Assembly: GCF_021272205.1 (NCBI RefSeq)
Contig: NZ_JAJSDX010000002.1
Location: forward strand, 310,001-374,000
Direction: 5' to 3'
Source of the DNA: Pantoea sp. Mb-10
GTDB taxonomy: Bacteria > Pseudomonadota > Gammaproteobacteria > Enterobacterales > Enterobacteriaceae
Length of the DNA stretch: 64,000 nt
Shown: one piece after another, positions 30,597 to 42,390 of the stretch
Position numbering within the stretch: the stretch's first letter is position 1
Layout of the letters: every line of letters begins with the position of its first letter
Notes under the pieces: model-generated
The model's input: the letters and a program-made list of their open reading frames with translations, nothing else
Told to the model about the DNA's origin: nothing
The model's database searches: none
Program-made: the position numbers and the translations under genes

Positions 30597-30754
30597 ATCG
30601 TCGATTAATCAAGTGTGAAAGGGCGACATAGTACCGTAACAACGCCCTTTTTTCCGCACTTTTATCGCAAGCAAAGCGATCCCTTTGTGCGCGGAGTTGA
30701 AAGCGGCGTCGGGCGGTGTTTGAATACGCGCCTGAGCCCAAAGGAGAGTTTACC

Positions 30755-31759
30755 ATGAGTCTGGATATCGACCAGATTGCCCTGCATCAGTTAGTGAAAC
30801 GTGATGAGAATCAGCTGGAGCTGGTGTTACGCGATACGTTGCTGCCCACGACGCGGGCGGTCGAAGAGATGGCCGAAGAGCTGCACCGCGTCTATAGCGC
30901 CAAAAGCAAAGCGTACGGACTGTTCAACGAAGGAAGCGAACTGGCCGAGGCGTTGCGCCAATGCCGTCAGGGTCAAGATGACTTTCTGGCTTTCAGCCGC
31001 GCCGCCACCGGACGCCTGCGCGACGAACTGAGCAAGTACCCGTTTGCCGAAGGCGGCGTGGTGCTTTTCCTGCATTACCGCTATTTGGCGGTGGAGTATC
31101 TGTTGGTGGCCGTGCTGAACAGCCAGTCCAGCATGCGCGTCAACGAGCAGTTGGATATCAGCAGCACGCACTATCTCGACATTAACCACGCCGATATTGT
31201 GGCGCGCATCGATCTCACCGAATGGGAAACCCAGCCGGAGTCTACTCGTTATCTCACCTTCCTGCGCGGTCGCGTAGGGCGCAAGGTGGCGGATTTTTTC
31301 ATGGATTTCCTTGGCGCCAGCGTGGGATTGGACACCAAAGCGCAGAACCGTGGATTGCTGCAGGCCGTGGACGACTACTGTGCGGAATCCAATCTGGATA
31401 AAACAGAACGGCAAAACTATCGCCAGCAAGTGTATAGCTACTGCAACGAACAGCTGCAGGCCGGTGAGGAGATAGCGCTGCAGGATCTGTCCAGCGAACT
31501 GCCGCCGCTGGGGGAGAAAACCTTCCAGGCTTTTACCGAAGAGCAAGGCTATGCGCTTGAGGAGCACTTCCCTGCGGATCGCAGCACGCTGCGCCAGCTC
31601 ACCAAATTTGCCGGTAGCGGCGGGGGCTTAACGCTGAACTTTGACGCGATGCTGCTGGGAGAACGTATTTTTTGGGACCCGACAACGGACACCTTAACCA
31701 TCAAAGGTACACCGCCGAATCTGCGCGACCAGTTACAGCGCCGCACCGGCGGTCAGTGA
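30755..31759 (+). CDS. yejK: Nucleoid-associated protein YejK (NdpA)
   Basis: Nucleoid-associated protein that in E. coli binds topoisomerase IV and gyrase. The ATG at 30755, preceded by AAGGAGAG, gives 334 residues (E. coli 335) beginning [21 protein letters not shown]-type start further upstream is not needed. Typical family segments are [21 protein letters not shown] in parts (near residue 165) and [13 protein letters not shown] near 250. Monocistronic, divergent from yejL. Confidence 0.95.
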   Translation: MSLDIDQIALHQLVKRDENQLELVLRDTLLPTTRAVEEMAEELHRVYSAKSKAYGLFNEGSELAEALRQCRQGQDDFLAFSRAATGRLRDELSKYPFAEGGVVLFLHYRYLAVEYLLVAVLNSQSSMRVNEQLDISSTHYLDINHADIVARIDLTEWETQPESTRYLTFLRGRVGRKVADFFMDFLGASVGLDTKAQNRGLLQAVDDYCAESNLDKTERQNYRQQVYSYCNEQLQAGEEIALQDLSSELPPLGEKTFQAFTEEQGYALEEHFPADRSTLRQLTKFAGSGGGLTLNFDAMLLGERIFWDPTTDTLTIKGTPPNLRDQLQRRTGGQ

Positions 31760-31812
31760 ATCCGCGCACCCGGCGGGTCGTTTCCCCGTCGGGCAAGCTG
31801 ACAGAAAGCCAT

Positions 31813-31843
31813 AAAAAAACGCCGCAAGTGCGGCGTTTTTTTT
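31813..31843. terminator. Bidirectional terminator between yejK and rplY
   Basis: Stem CGCCGCA/TGCGGCG preceded by seven A and followed by eight T, so it serves both convergent genes. Confidence 0.92.
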
Positions 31844-31858
31844 ATCAACTCGCAGCGA

Positions 31859-32143
31859 TTAGGCGCGAACGAAGTCGATGTGGTGCAGTTTTGGCTTGAA
31901 CGGGTGGCGCTGAACAGCCTGAACTTTTACTTTGATCTCTTTGCCATCAGCAACCAGCGTCAACACGTCGCTGTAGAACTCAGGCTTAACCTGCATGTTC
32001 ATGACCAGGTCATGATCCAGTTCAACAGCAACCGGTGCTTCAGTTCCGCCATAAACGATAGCCGGGAACTTGTTTGCTGCGCGCAGGCGGCGGCTCGCAC
32101 CCTTACCCTGCTCTTTACGTACATCTGCGTTGATAGTGAACAT
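31859..32143 (-). CDS. rplY: 50S ribosomal protein L25
   Basis: 5S rRNA-binding ribosomal protein of the large subunit. It has 94 residues as in E. coli and is the short, single-domain L25 form without the CTC extension. It begins [21 protein letters not shown], the basic 5S rRNA-binding N-terminus, and ends in [12 protein letters not shown]. Monocistronic. Confidence 0.98.
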   Translation of the reverse strand: MFTINADVRKEQGKGASRRLRAANKFPAIVYGGTEAPVAVELDHDLVMNMQVKPEFYSDVLTLVADGKEIKVKVQAVQRHPFKPKLHHIDFVRA

Positions 32144-32272
32144 CGTGATATCTCTTCGTTATTCCTGTTACAGGCGACCCAGCAACAGAACGGTTATTCA
32201 AACGCTTTTACGGATGCAAAAGCGGGCGGCATTATAGCCGTATCGGAGCAGGGGGGCAAATGATTCCGCCGC

Positions 32273-34033
32273 TCAGCGCAGTTCGTTGGCGCGCCGAAAG
32301 CGGCCCTGATAGTCGAACACTTTTTCTCGCACCTGCCAAAAGTGACCTTTCGCGCGCGCGACCACAAAATCGGGATGGCGCAGCAGCGGTTGCAACGCGA
32401 TGACGTCAGCGGCGGTTTGCCAGCCCAGCGGCACGCCGGGCGCGCGCTGGTGCGGACGCATAAAAACGTGCTCAAACGCTTTACGCTGCGCGGGCGTCTG
32501 TAAGCGGAAGCGTTCGCTGACGCTGGTGCCCTCTTCATCGTAATAGGTGGCTTTAAGCCATTCGCCCTGGCTATCGCGCCCCTGCTCCAGCGTCATGCCG
32601 CCGCAGCGCAGCACGCGCGCATCTTTGAGCTTCAGGGCGGCTTTAAGCATATCGTCAGGATCAACCAGTACGCGTGCGCACTGATGACAGCGGCGCGCAG
32701 CAATATCGTTTTCTGCGTTGCAGTCCGGGCAGTTTTTGAAGCGAAAGCGATAATCACACTGTTCGCGCTCGCCCTCGTCATCTTCCAGCACGCCTTGACA
32801 GCGGCGGCCAAAATGCTCGATCACGTGGCCATCCTCGGTGGCTTTGCCCCAGAACGTGTTGGCGAAGCCACACGCCGGACAAAACACCTGCACTGGCTGG
32901 TTGTCGCTGGCGCCTTTGGGGGCACCCACTTCAGGCGTGAAAAGATCGTGCGGATTACCCGCGTAATCCAGAATCACACAGCGGGTTTTCCCCGGCGCGA
33001 GACGCAGGCCACGCCCAACGATTTGCTGATACAAACTGACCGATTCAGTGGGGCGCAGGATAGCAATCAAATCCACGTGCGGCGCATCAAAGCCGGTGGT
33101 CAACACGGCAACATTCACCAGAAATTTAAGCTGTTGGGCTTTAAACGCGGAGATAATGCCGTCGCGCGCTTTGCCCGGCGTGTTAGCCGAGATCAGGGCG
33201 CTGTTTTCCGGCAGCAGTGACAAGATCTCCTGCGCGTGCTCCACCGTGGCGGCAAAGATCATCGCACCGCGGCTCTCCTCCGCAAACTCAACGATCTGGC
33301 GAATAATTTGCGGCGTAATACGCTGCTGTCGGGTGAGTTCGCGGTTAAGGTCGGCTTCGCTGAATAAGCCGCTGTTTTGCGGCACCAAACGGCTGAAATC
33401 ATACTGCACCACCGGCATATCCAGTCGCTCCGGCGGGACGAGAAAGCCATGTTTAATCATATAGCGCAGGGGCAGTTCAAAAATGCAATCGCGAAACAGC
33501 GCCTGCGCATCGCCGCGCACCATGCCGTGATAATGAAAGTGATAAATCCACCCTTTGCCGAGGCGAAACGGCGTGGCGGTCAGGCCGAGCAGCCGCAGTG
33601 ACGGATTGTGTTGGCGAAGGTGTGCGAACAGTTGCTGATATTGGCTCTCTTCGCTGTCGCCGATGCGGTGGCACTCGTCCACGATGACCAGCGAAAAGGC
33701 GCTGTCAAACTGGTCGAGATTGCGCGCTACAGACTGCACGCTGCCAAACACCACCTTACTTCGCGCCTCTTTGCGCTGCAGGCCCGCAGCAAAAATGTCG
33801 GCCTCCAGCCCGTAGGCCTGATATTTACTGTGATTCTGCTCAACCAGCTCTTTTACGTGCGCCAGCACCAGCACGCGACCGCGCGCCAGACGTGCCAGTT
33901 CGGCGATCACCAGGCTTTTACCGGCGCCGGTAGGCAGCACAATCACCGCGGGCGTTGCATGGCGACGAAAGTGCGCGAGGGTGGCGTCAACGGCCTCTTG
34001 TTGATAAGGACGGAGCGTAAATGACATCGACAT
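32273..34033 (-). CDS. radD: DEAD/DEAH-family DNA repair ATPase RadD (YejH)
   Basis: Superfamily 2 helicase-like ATPase; in E. coli it helps recombination and double-strand break repair and stimulates RecA. The 586 residues equal the E. coli length. Walker [10 protein letters not shown] is near residue 36, the DEAH-like box VDECHRIGD near 137, motif III TATPFR near 155 and motif [10 protein letters not shown] near 337. The C-terminal half has a zinc-binding region with CPACG, CPDC and CHQC pairs (about 385-455). It is divergent from rsuA. Confidence 0.95.
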   Translation of the reverse strand: MSMSFTLRPYQQEAVDATLAHFRRHATPAVIVLPTGAGKSLVIAELARLARGRVLVLAHVKELVEQNHSKYQAYGLEADIFAAGLQRKEARSKVVFGSVQSVARNLDQFDSAFSLVIVDECHRIGDSEESQYQQLFAHLRQHNPSLRLLGLTATPFRLGKGWIYHFHYHGMVRGDAQALFRDCIFELPLRYMIKHGFLVPPERLDMPVVQYDFSRLVPQNSGLFSEADLNRELTRQQRITPQIIRQIVEFAEESRGAMIFAATVEHAQEILSLLPENSALISANTPGKARDGIISAFKAQQLKFLVNVAVLTTGFDAPHVDLIAILRPTESVSLYQQIVGRGLRLAPGKTRCVILDYAGNPHDLFTPEVGAPKGASDNQPVQVFCPACGFANTFWGKATEDGHVIEHFGRRCQGVLEDDEGEREQCDYRFRFKNCPDCNAENDIAARRCHQCARVLVDPDDMLKAALKLKDARVLRCGGMTLEQGRDSQGEWLKATYYDEEGTSVSERFRLQTPAQRKAFEHVFMRPHQRAPGVPLGWQTAADVIALQPLLRHPDFVVARAKGHFWQVREKVFDYQGRFRRANELR

Positions 34034-34228
34034 TAACTTTTTACTGAATGGACACCCAGTATGCCATGAAAGGCACGGAAACGCAGGCGCACTACTGTTA
34101 GCAGGCGAAGGAAAAGGCTATACTGCCGAGACATTTTTAGCGGATCTCCCGGCAAGTTTGCGCCTTGGGCGCAGCGGGACATAACACCGTGACATTTCCC
34201 TCCGCAGTAACAGGCAAAAAACACATTC

Positions 34229-34951
34229 ATGCGACTCGATAAATTCATCTCTCAGCAGCTGGAAGTTAGCCGCGCAATTGCTGGCCGTGAAATACGCGCC
34301 AGAAAAATCACGCTCAATGGCGAAGTGGTGCGTGACACCGCGTACAAAGTGCAGCCGCAGGACGTCATCGAGTATGACGGCCATCCGCTGGTGGTTCAGC
34401 ACGGCCCGCGCTATTTTATGCTGAACAAGCCGCAAGGCTACGTCTGTTCCACCGACGATCCCGATCATCCCACCGTGCTTTACTTTATCGACGAGCCTGC
34501 GGCGTTCAAGCTGCACGCCGCAGGCCGCCTGGATATTGATACCACCGGTTTGGTGCTGCTCACCGACGATGGGCAATGGTCGCACCGCATTACTTCGCCG
34601 CGCCACCATCTGGCGAAAAGCTATTTAGTTGAACTGGAAGCGCCGCTTGATCCCGCCCTGGTGGAGACGTTTGCCGCCGGGATTCAGCTGCACAATGAGA
34701 AAACCCTGACCAAACCCGCCGAGCTTGAAATCCTGGATGAGAAAGCCGCGCGCCTGACGCTCAGTGAAGGGCGCTACCATCAGGTCAAGCGTATGTTCGC
34801 CGCCGTGGGCAATCATGTGGTGGCGCTGCACCGCGAGCGCATTGGCGACATTGTGCTGGATGAGGCGCTGGGTGAAGGTGAGTACCGTGAGTTAACTCAG
34901 GAAGAGGTCGACAGCATCGGGCTGCCTGACGAGCTTAAACAGTCTAAATAA
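34229..34951 (+). CDS. rsuA: 16S rRNA pseudouridine(516) synthase RsuA
   Basis: Makes pseudouridine 516 in 16S rRNA. It has 240 residues (E. coli 231). An N-terminal S4 RNA-binding domain ([19 protein letters not shown]) is followed by the RsuA/RluB-type catalytic domain, with the catalytic Asp in [17 protein letters not shown] near residue 104. bcr follows 12 bases after the stop, so the two probably form an operon, as in E. coli. Confidence 0.96.
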   Translation: MRLDKFISQQLEVSRAIAGREIRARKITLNGEVVRDTAYKVQPQDVIEYDGHPLVVQHGPRYFMLNKPQGYVCSTDDPDHPTVLYFIDEPAAFKLHAAGRLDIDTTGLVLLTDDGQWSHRITSPRHHLAKSYLVELEAPLDPALVETFAAGIQLHNEKTLTKPAELEILDEKAARLTLSEGRYHQVKRMFAAVGNHVVALHRERIGDIVLDEALGEGEYRELTQEEVDSIGLPDELKQSK

Positions 34952-34963
34952 AGAGGAGAGGCC

Positions 34964-36157
34964 GTGCGTAAGGAAAAAAATTCACCGGCGGGCTTGGTGG
35001 TGATACTCGGGTTGCTGGCGATGCTGATGCCGCTCTCCATTGATATGTATTTGCCTGCCATGCCGCAAATTGCCCGTGAATTTGGCGTCGCGCCTGGCAG
35101 CGTGCAAATGACGCTCAACCTCTACATTCTGGGGTTCGCCATTGGACAGCTGGTTTACGGGCCGCTGGCCGACAGCTATGGCCGCAAGCCGGTGATTGTG
35201 TTGGGAACGCTGATTTTCGCCTGCGCGGCGGCGGCCTGTGCGCTCTCACACTCTATCGATCAGCTGATTTTAATGCGCTTCCTGCACGGTTTATCCGCTG
35301 CGGCCGCAAGCGTGGTGATTAACGCCCTGATGCGCGACAGCTACTCCAAAGAGGACTTCTCGCGCATGATGTCGTTTGTGATGTTAATCACCACCATTGC
35401 GCCGCTGTTAGCACCGATCATCGGTGGCTGGCTGTTATTACTGTGGAACTGGCACGCCATTTTCTGGGCGCTGTCGCTGGCGGCGCTGATCACCACCGTG
35501 CTGGTGGTGACGCAAATTCGCGAGACGCTTAAACCGGAACAGCGGCAGCGTTTTCATTTGCGTACCACCTTGGGCAATTTTGTTACGCTGGTGCGGCACA
35601 AGCGGGCGTTTAGCTACATGCTGGCGAGTGGCTTCTCCTTTGCGGGCCTGTTTACTTTTCTTAATGCCGGTCCGTTTGTGTATATCGAAGTCAATCACGT
35701 CTCGCCGCAGAACTTTGGTTATTACTTCGGTTTGAATGTGGTGTTCCTGTTTGTTATGACGCTTGTCAACAGTCGCGCGGTGCGCCGTTTTGGTCCGCTG
35801 GCGATGTTCCGGCTGGGGCTGCTGATTCAATTCTCCATGGGACTGTGGCTCTTGGTGGTCAGCGCCTTCAATTTGGGATTTCTGCCGCTGGTGTTTGGCG
35901 TCGCGATGTTCATCGGCTGCGTGGCGGTGGTCTCTTCCAATGCCATGGCGGTGATCCTCGACGCCTTTCCGCACATGGCGGGCACCGCGTCTTCGCTGGC
36001 GGGTACGCTGCGCTTTGGCGTCGGCGCGCTGGTTGGGGCGCTGCTTTCACTGGTCAATCTGAACAGCGCATGGCCCATGGTGGCTTCCATTGCGCTGTGC
36101 GCGACGCTCTCTCTTATCCTGTTTAGCTACGCTTCTCGTCCTTCTCGCGCGGGCTAA
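34964..36157 (+). CDS. bcr: Bcr/CflA-type MFS drug exporter
   Basis: Proton-driven efflux carrier of the major facilitator superfamily. In E. coli, Bcr exports bicyclomycin, sulfonamides and some peptides. It has 397 residues with 12 membrane segments. The family motif [14 protein letters not shown] is near residue 27 and the MFS motif [13 protein letters not shown], near 66. The start is GTG at 34964 with AAGAGGAGAG upstream. It directly follows rsuA. Confidence 0.93.
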   Translation: MRKEKNSPAGLVVILGLLAMLMPLSIDMYLPAMPQIAREFGVAPGSVQMTLNLYILGFAIGQLVYGPLADSYGRKPVIVLGTLIFACAAAACALSHSIDQLILMRFLHGLSAAAASVVINALMRDSYSKEDFSRMMSFVMLITTIAPLLAPIIGGWLLLLWNWHAIFWALSLAALITTVLVVTQIRETLKPEQRQRFHLRTTLGNFVTLVRHKRAFSYMLASGFSFAGLFTFLNAGPFVYIEVNHVSPQNFGYYFGLNVVFLFVMTLVNSRAVRRFGPLAMFRLGLLIQFSMGLWLLVVSAFNLGFLPLVFGVAMFIGCVAVVSSNAMAVILDAFPHMAGTASSLAGTLRFGVGALVGALLSLVNLNSAWPMVASIALCATLSLILFSYASRPSRAG

Positions 36158-36166
36158 GCGCGCGAG
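36144..36166 (+). terminator. Inverted repeat at the end of bcr
   Basis: Perfect 8-bp arms CTCGCGCG/CGCGCGAG around the bcr stop codon. A terminator is possible but there is no T-run. Confidence 0.35.
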
Positions 36167-36511
36167 GCCCTTCGCGCCGCCTTTCGTGGGGGCGCGGCGC
36201 CCACCTGCGCCTGGGTTGTCGATCCCTCACGCCTCGCCTCGTGGCAAACGCGTCGCGTGCAGCGGCTAAATGTTTCCTGATTGTGAAAAATAATAAGAAA
36301 AAAAGTAAAGAGATTGCGTCTAAAATGAATGTCTATGGCTGGCGAACCGCGCAAAGATGCGCTTAAATGCGAGAATGCCCGCAAAAAGTAAATCTTCAGC
36401 GCGCTACGTTATCAAAACGCGAAGACTCGCCTTGACATTAACTTTAGAGCAATCGACTTAGTGCAATAGCGATCGCCGTGAACCACGTACACGTTTCTGG
36501 GGACAGGACCT
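36167..36511. other. Intergenic region bcr-yejG
   Basis: 345 bases without a supported gene. It includes a consensus -35 TTGACA at 36432-36437, but no good -10 at the right distance, so it is only a weak candidate for the yejG promoter. Confidence 0.45.
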
Positions 36512-36838
36512 ATGTTGCAACTCTCCGTTATGCATCGTCTACCGCAGCTTTATCGGTGGTCGCTGGATCATGTAGGTAAAATAGAACAGCAGGATGCGCT
36601 CAGCGGCACCGCGGATGAGGGGCTGGTGGCGCTGCGCTTGCTCAGTCATGAAGGCCTATCGGCGCTGGAAATTCTGCACCAGCTGCAAGAGACGCTGGCG
36701 CAGATTCAAGTGGAAGGCAAAATTGCCGAATATGAAGGACAGCCGTGTTTACTGATTCGACGCAGCGATGAAAGCGCCACCAGCTGCTGTTTGAAAAATC
36801 AGGGCGTGGCCATGGCGGAAACCTTCGAAGGACACTGA
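36512..36838 (+). CDS. yejG: Conserved protein YejG
   Basis: 108-residue cytoplasmic protein matching E. coli YejG (114 residues) at both ends: LQLSVMHRLPQLYRWS near the start and SCCLKNQGVAMAE near the end. Its function is not established. GGACAGG precedes the start. It is convergent with yejF, only 2 bases between the stops. Confidence 0.9.
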   Translation: MLQLSVMHRLPQLYRWSLDHVGKIEQQDALSGTADEGLVALRLLSHEGLSALEILHQLQETLAQIQVEGKIAEYEGQPCLLIRRSDESATSCCLKNQGVAMAETFEGH

Positions 36839-36840
36839 CA

Positions 36841-38418
36841 TCACCGCTCGCCCATCGCCGCAGCCAGCAGCTGACGCGTATAGTCGCTGGCAGGGGCGTT
36901 AAACACCGCCTCGCAGCTGCCTTGCTCTATCACACTTCCCTCGCGTAGCACCACCAACTGATGACATAGCGCGCGCACCACCTGTAAATCATGGCTAATG
37001 AGCACATATGCCAGCTGATGTTGCTGCTGTAAACGGCGCAGCAGGATGAGAATTTGCTTCTGCACCGATCGATCGAGTGAAGAGGTGGGCTCGTCCAGCA
37101 CGATGAGACGCGGCTGTAAAATCAGGGCGCGTGCAATGGCGATGCGCTGACGTTGGCCACCGGAAAACGCGGCCGGATAGCGCGAACGGCTGGCTGGATC
37201 CAAACCGACCTCTTCCATGACCGCGATCACGCGCGCCTCCTGTTCGGCAGGGTTCAGTTCGGGCCGATGAACCGCCAGTCCTTCGGCAACGATCTGCTGC
37301 GCCGTCATGCGCGGATTCAGTGACGCGTTAGGATCCTGAAACACCACCTGGATACGCTGGCGTAGCGGCAGCAGTGCCTGCCGTGAGAGCTGGTGCAGCG
37401 GCTCACCCTCAAACCAGATTTCACCGCGTGCGGTAATCAAGCGCAGCAACGCCAGCGCGGTGGTGCTTTTACCGGATCCCGATTCTCCCACCAGCCCCAG
37501 GCTTTCGCCAGGCTTCAGGGTGAAACTGAGGTCTGTTAATGCCGTTTTCTCACGCACGGTACGTTTAAACACACCGCGTCGAACCGCGAAACGGACCTGT
37601 AACTGCTTTACGTCGAGCAGCGGCGGCGCATCCGCGAGCGGAACGGGCAGGCCGTCGGGCTCCGCGTCCAGCAGTTCCCGCGTATAGGCATGCTGTGGCT
37701 GCAGGAACAGTGCACGGCTGCCCTGACTCTCGATTTCCCGGCCGTGGCGCATCACCGTGACGCGATGCGCCAGCTGCCGCACAAGAGTCAGGTTGTGGGT
37801 AATAAACAGCATGCCCATGTTTAGCTCGCGCTGCAGCTCACGCAGCAGCTGTAGAATTTGTGCCTGCACGGTAACGTCCAGCGCGGTGGTAGGCTCATCG
37901 GCAATCAGCAATTTGGGCTGGGTTAACAACGCCATGGCTATCATGACGCGCTGCCGCTCTCCGCCCGACAGCTGATGCGGGAAATCCTGCAGGCGCGACG
38001 CGGCGTGCCGGATGCCAACGCGATCGAGGCAGCTGAGTATCTCGCCGCGCGCGGCTTCGCGCCGCATGCCGCGGTGTAATGAGAGAACCTCATACAGCTG
38101 TTTTTCAAGGGTGTGCAGCGGATTCAGCGACACCATGGGTTCCTGAAAAATCATCGCCATCTGGTTGCCGCGCAGGCCGCGCATCTCGCGCTCGCTGGCC
38201 TGCAAAATGTCGCGTCCGGCAAAAACGATATCGCCGTGGGGAAAGCTTACCGGCGGCGGCAGCAACCGCATGATCGCCAGCGCCGTGAGGCTTTTCCCCG
38301 AACCGGATTCTCCCACCAGCGCCAGCGTTTCACCCGCCTCAACGTGCAGCGAAACATCGTGTACCACGGGCTGGCCATCAAACGCTATCGCCAGGTGCTT
38401 GACGGATAACAGACTCAT
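36841..38418 (-). CDS. yejF: Peptide ABC transporter ATPase YejF (two NBDs)
   Basis: Fused double ATPase of the YejABEF peptide importer, which takes up microcin C and other oligopeptides. It has 525 residues (E. coli 529). Both halves are complete: Walker A GESGSGKS near residues 36 and 311, signatures LSGGERQR and FSGGQRQR, Walker [14 protein letters not shown] and [13 protein letters not shown]. It is the last gene of the operon; its start is adjacent to the yejE stop. Confidence 0.96.
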   Translation of the reverse strand: MSLLSVKHLAIAFDGQPVVHDVSLHVEAGETLALVGESGSGKSLTALAIMRLLPPPVSFPHGDIVFAGRDILQASEREMRGLRGNQMAMIFQEPMVSLNPLHTLEKQLYEVLSLHRGMRREAARGEILSCLDRVGIRHAASRLQDFPHQLSGGERQRVMIAMALLTQPKLLIADEPTTALDVTVQAQILQLLRELQRELNMGMLFITHNLTLVRQLAHRVTVMRHGREIESQGSRALFLQPQHAYTRELLDAEPDGLPVPLADAPPLLDVKQLQVRFAVRRGVFKRTVREKTALTDLSFTLKPGESLGLVGESGSGKSTTALALLRLITARGEIWFEGEPLHQLSRQALLPLRQRIQVVFQDPNASLNPRMTAQQIVAEGLAVHRPELNPAEQEARVIAVMEEVGLDPASRSRYPAAFSGGQRQRIAIARALILQPRLIVLDEPTSSLDRSVQKQILILLRRLQQQHQLAYVLISHDLQVVRALCHQLVVLREGSVIEQGSCEAVFNAPASDYTRQLLAAAMGER

Positions 38419-39441
38419 TTACTGACCTCGACTTGGATCAAAGGCGTCGCGCACGGCTTCGCCAATAAAAATCAGCAGCGACAGCAGCAGCGCGAGCGTG
38501 AAGAAACCGGCGAGTCCGAGCCACGGTGCCTGTAAATTGTTTTTACCCTGCAACAGCAGTTCCCCCAGCGAAGGTGAGCCCACCGGCAAGCCGAAGCCGA
38601 GGAAATCCAGCGAGGTGAGGGTGGTGATGGATCCACACAGGATAAAGGGCAGATAGGTCAGCGTGGCGACCATGGCATTGGGCAAAATATGGCGCAGCAT
38701 AATCCGCGCATCGCTGACGCCCAGCGCGCGTGCGGCGCGGATATAGTCAAAATTGCGCGCGCGCAGAAACTCGGCGCGCACCACGCTGACCAAACTCATC
38801 CAGCCAAAGAGCACCGTCACCAGCAGCAGCCAACCGAAACCGGGCTGAATCACGCTGGAAAGTAAAATCAGCAAGAACAGCGAGGGCATACCGGACCAGA
38901 CTTCAATCAGACGCTGACCGATCAAATCCACCCGCCCGCCAAAATAGCCCTGAATCGCGCCGACCACCACGCCAATCACGCTGGAAAACAGCGTCAGCAA
39001 CAGGCCAAAAAGCAGTGAAACCCGGGTGCCATAGAGCAGCCGCGCCAGCACGTCGCCGCCGTTAGCATCGGTTCCCAACCAGTTTTGTGCAGACGGCGGC
39101 GAGGGGAACGGCACCTGCGTGGCGAAGTTGATGGTGCTGTCACTGAAGCGGATCGGCGCCCAGATCGCCCAGCCCTGCTGCGCGATGCGCTGCTGCAGCC
39201 ACGGGTCCTGATAATCTGCTGCCGTGGCAAACTCGCCGCCGTAATCGCGTTCGCTGTAAGTATGCAGCAGCGGCACATACCAGCGCGCCTGATAGCGCAC
39301 CAATAGCGGTTTGCTGTTCGCCAGCAGCTCTGCGCCCAAGGAGAGGACAAAAATCACCAGGAAAATCCACAGTGACCAGTAACCACGCCGGTTGTGGCGG
39401 AAGCGCTGCCAGCGCTGCTGGTTAATCAGTGAGAGCGTCAT
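38419..39441 (-). CDS. yejE: Peptide ABC transporter permease YejE
   Basis: Inner-membrane permease of the Opp/Dpp C family, 340 residues (E. coli 341). One N-terminal span is followed by a periplasmic loop and five C-terminal spans. The EAA-type loop that contacts the ATPase is [20 protein letters not shown] near residue 235. Its start overlaps the yejB stop by 4 bases. Confidence 0.96.
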   Translation of the reverse strand: MTLSLINQQRWQRFRHNRRGYWSLWIFLVIFVLSLGAELLANSKPLLVRYQARWYVPLLHTYSERDYGGEFATAADYQDPWLQQRIAQQGWAIWAPIRFSDSTINFATQVPFPSPPSAQNWLGTDANGGDVLARLLYGTRVSLLFGLLLTLFSSVIGVVVGAIQGYFGGRVDLIGQRLIEVWSGMPSLFLLILLSSVIQPGFGWLLLVTVLFGWMSLVSVVRAEFLRARNFDYIRAARALGVSDARIMLRHILPNAMVATLTYLPFILCGSITTLTSLDFLGFGLPVGSPSLGELLLQGKNNLQAPWLGLAGFFTLALLLSLLIFIGEAVRDAFDPSRGQ

Positions 39442-40532
39442 TGGCGTCCCTCGAAATCGATGCGCGGATCCACCAGCGTATACGTGAGATCGCTGAGAAT
39501 ATTCATCATCAAACCTATCAACGTGAAGATATAGAGCGTGCCGAACATCACCGGATAGTCGCGCTGAAGGGTGGCGTCGTAGCCCAGCAGGCCTAAGCCG
39601 TTGAGCGAAAACATCACTTCAATCAGTACCGAGCTGGTAAAGAACATGCTGATGAAGGTGGCCGGAAAACCGGCGATGACCAGCAGCATGGCATTACGAA
39701 ACACGTGGCCGTAAAGGATACCTTTTTCATCAAGGCCTTTGGCACGCGCCGTGACCACGTACTGTTTGCGTACTTCATCCAGGAACGCGTTTTTGGTCAG
39801 CATCGTCAGCGTGGCGAAGCCGCCAATCACCGTGGCCAGCACCGGCAGCGCAATGTGCCAGAGGTAATCGCCGATTTTGCCATACCAGGACAGGCTATCG
39901 AATTGCGGGGAGGTCAGGCCGCGCAGCGGAAACCAGTCTAAATAGCTGCCGCCCGCAAACAGGACAATCAGCATAATCGCGAACAAGAATGCCGGCACCG
40001 AGTAGCCGATGATAATGAATGTGCTGCTCCAGATATCGAAGCGACTGCCGTTGTGCACGGCTTTTTTGATGCCGAGCGGGATCGAGACCAGATAGATAAT
40101 CAGCGTGCTCCACAGGCCGAGGCTGATGGAGACCGGCAAACTCTCTTTGATCAATTGCAATACCGAGGCGCTGCGGAACAGGCTGTCACCAAAATCAAAG
40201 CGCAGGTAGTTCCACAGCATGTCGCCGTAGCGCTGCAAAAGGGGTTTATCAAAGCCGTAGCGGTGGGTGATCTCCGCGACCACTTCGGGGTCAAGGCCGC
40301 GTGCGCCGCGGTATTGGCTGTCACCCGGATTGGCCGCAGCCAGCACGCTGCGTTCGCTGGCGGCGGGGGGCCCTCCGTTGGCAAAGCCGCTGCTGTGGCC
40401 AAACTGGGCGTTGGCCAGCGCCTGATCCACCGGCCCACCGGGCGCAATCTGCACGATAAAAAAGTTGAGCGTAATGATGGCCCACAGCGTGGGGATCACC
40501 AGCAACAGTCTACGAAAAAAATAGGACGCCAC
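39438..40532 (-). CDS. yejB: Peptide ABC transporter permease YejB
   Basis: Inner-membrane permease of the Opp/Dpp B family, 364 residues like E. coli YejB. It begins with the family's first span and [19 protein letters not shown], and has an EAA-like loop [20 protein letters not shown] near residue 260. The 4-base overlap with yejE shows translational coupling. Confidence 0.96.
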   Translation of the reverse strand: MASYFFRRLLLVIPTLWAIITLNFFIVQIAPGGPVDQALANAQFGHSSGFANGGPPAASERSVLAAANPGDSQYRGARGLDPEVVAEITHRYGFDKPLLQRYGDMLWNYLRFDFGDSLFRSASVLQLIKESLPVSISLGLWSTLIIYLVSIPLGIKKAVHNGSRFDIWSSTFIIIGYSVPAFLFAIMLIVLFAGGSYLDWFPLRGLTSPQFDSLSWYGKIGDYLWHIALPVLATVIGGFATLTMLTKNAFLDEVRKQYVVTARAKGLDEKGILYGHVFRNAMLLVIAGFPATFISMFFTSSVLIEVMFSLNGLGLLGYDATLQRDYPVMFGTLYIFTLIGLMMNILSDLTYTLVDPRIDFEGRQ

Positions 40533-40541
40533 GCGACCTCC

Positions 40542-42347
40542 TTAACGTTGATCGGCGGGTAGCCTGGCGGCTTTCGCGCCGTCATACCACCAGTTTTCCA
40601 GCCCGGTAGCGTAGGCCGGTTTTACGGCAGGCGAGGCGTATTTGTCCCACCAGGCGAGTCGCTGCTCGGCGTCATACCACATCGGGATCATATAAGCATT
40701 CCACAGCAAGACGCGATCCAGTGCCTGCCCGAGCGGCAGCAGGGCGGTACGATCGCCTTGGCGATCGGCAATCTGTTGCACCAGATTATCCACCCGCGGA
40801 TCTTTCACGCGCGGCGTATTCCATGACGAGTTGATATACGGCGATTGCCAGATGGTCTGCAGGCTGGTGGAAGGCCACGGCATCGCCTGATACAGCGTCT
40901 GGATCATATCGTAGTCGCCGTTGCGCAGACGCCGCAGAAACTGCGAGTTATCGACTTGTCTCAGCGACATGCTGATCCCCAAACGCTGCAGGCTGTGCTG
41001 GAACGGCAGCGCCCAGTCATTTTGTGCCCCGCTGCGTAGCAGCAATTCAAAGCGGAACACCTGTCCGGTTTTATCGTTAACCAATTGCTGATTTTTAACG
41101 TGCCAGCCGGCGTCGTTCAGCAGGCGCAAAGCCTTCAGCAGGTTCGCGCGATTAAATCCGGTGCCGTCAGAGCGCGGCGGTAGGTAAGGCTCGGTGAACA
41201 GCGCCGGCGGCAGTGTTGCTTTGAACGGCGCGAGCACGCGCTGCTGTGCCGCATCGGGAACGCCTTGTGCGGCGTAGTCGGTGTTCTGGAAGTAGCTGCT
41301 GGCGCGCTGGTAGGCCCCGTAAAACAGCGCCTTGTTCATCCATTCAAAATCAAAGGCCAGCGTGAGCGCCTGACGCACCCGGCGGTCGGCAAACAGCGTT
41401 TTTTCATTGTTAAACGCCAGCCAGCGGGTATCGGTGGACACGCGATTGGGCGTGGTGGATTGCACAATGAAATGCTGGGTGAAGTTGCGGCCGTGATACT
41501 GGGTGGCCCACTTTTTCGCCGACACCTCTTCACGCAGATCCACCGCGCCCGCTTTGAAGGCCTCAAACGCCACGTTGTCATCCAGATAATAGTCATAGCG
41601 CAGCGTATCAAAGTTATTACGGCCGCGATTAACCGGCAGGTCGGCGGCCCAGTAATCCTTGACGCGCCCGTACTGAATATACTGCCCCTGCTTGTAAGCA
41701 GTAACGCGGTAAGGGCCGCTGGAGAGCGGCGGATAACCAAGTGGCTCATTGAATTTTTTGTTCTGCCAAAAGGTGTGCGGTAGCACGGGCAGCGTCAGCC
41801 AGCTCAGAATCAAGTCTTTGTCCGGTTTGGGCATGGTGATGCGCACGATGCGCTGATCCAGCGCCTTAACCTCAACGCCGCGAAACGCGACGCGAAACTG
41901 CGGCACCCCCTCTTTCATGAACTTCTCAAAGGTGAATGCCACGTCCTGCGCCGTAATGGGAAGGTGATTGTGGAAGCGCGCAAGTGGATTCAGCGTGACC
42001 TCCATCCAACGAAAATCCGCAGGATAGCGCGCCGACAGCGCAATCAGCGGGTAGAAGCTGGCGGGTTCGTCATCGGATGCGGTAAAGAGCCCGTCATACA
42101 GGGTTTCTGTGCCCACACCGGGATTCCCGCGTGACGCATAGCGATTGAAGTTATCCCAGGTGCCGACAACCGCTATCGACAGCTTGCCGCCTTTTGGCGT
42201 GCCGGGATTCACGTAGTCATAGTGGGTGAAGTTGGTGCCATACTTAGGCTCGCCCAGCTTGGCGAAAGCGTGGCTCTCGCTAACGGTGGCGGCCTGCAGG
42301 GGAAGCGCACAGCTTATAACGAGTGCAGTGACAATGCGCAGCAGCAT
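40542..42347 (-). CDS. yejA: Periplasmic peptide-binding protein YejA
   Basis: Solute-binding protein of the YejABEF importer (SBP_bac_5 family), 601 residues (E. coli 604). The signal peptide MLLRIVTALVISCALPLQA is cleaved near residue 19. Family segments include KYGTNFTHYDYVNPGTPKGG near residue 34 and DYMIDQTLYQ-like DYDMIQTLYQ near 470. It is the first gene of yejABEF; yejB starts 9 bases after its stop. Confidence 0.95.
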   Translation of the reverse strand: MLLRIVTALVISCALPLQAATVSESHAFAKLGEPKYGTNFTHYDYVNPGTPKGGKLSIAVVGTWDNFNRYASRGNPGVGTETLYDGLFTASDDEPASFYPLIALSARYPADFRWMEVTLNPLARFHNHLPITAQDVAFTFEKFMKEGVPQFRVAFRGVEVKALDQRIVRITMPKPDKDLILSWLTLPVLPHTFWQNKKFNEPLGYPPLSSGPYRVTAYKQGQYIQYGRVKDYWAADLPVNRGRNNFDTLRYDYYLDDNVAFEAFKAGAVDLREEVSAKKWATQYHGRNFTQHFIVQSTTPNRVSTDTRWLAFNNEKTLFADRRVRQALTLAFDFEWMNKALFYGAYQRASSYFQNTDYAAQGVPDAAQQRVLAPFKATLPPALFTEPYLPPRSDGTGFNRANLLKALRLLNDAGWHVKNQQLVNDKTGQVFRFELLLRSGAQNDWALPFQHSLQRLGISMSLRQVDNSQFLRRLRNGDYDMIQTLYQAMPWPSTSLQTIWQSPYINSSWNTPRVKDPRVDNLVQQIADRQGDRTALLPLGQALDRVLLWNAYMIPMWYDAEQRLAWWDKYASPAVKPAYATGLENWWYDGAKAARLPADQR

Positions 42348-42390
42348 GAGCGGGATTCTCCATGAAACAATAGCCTTGCACGCAAGCCTT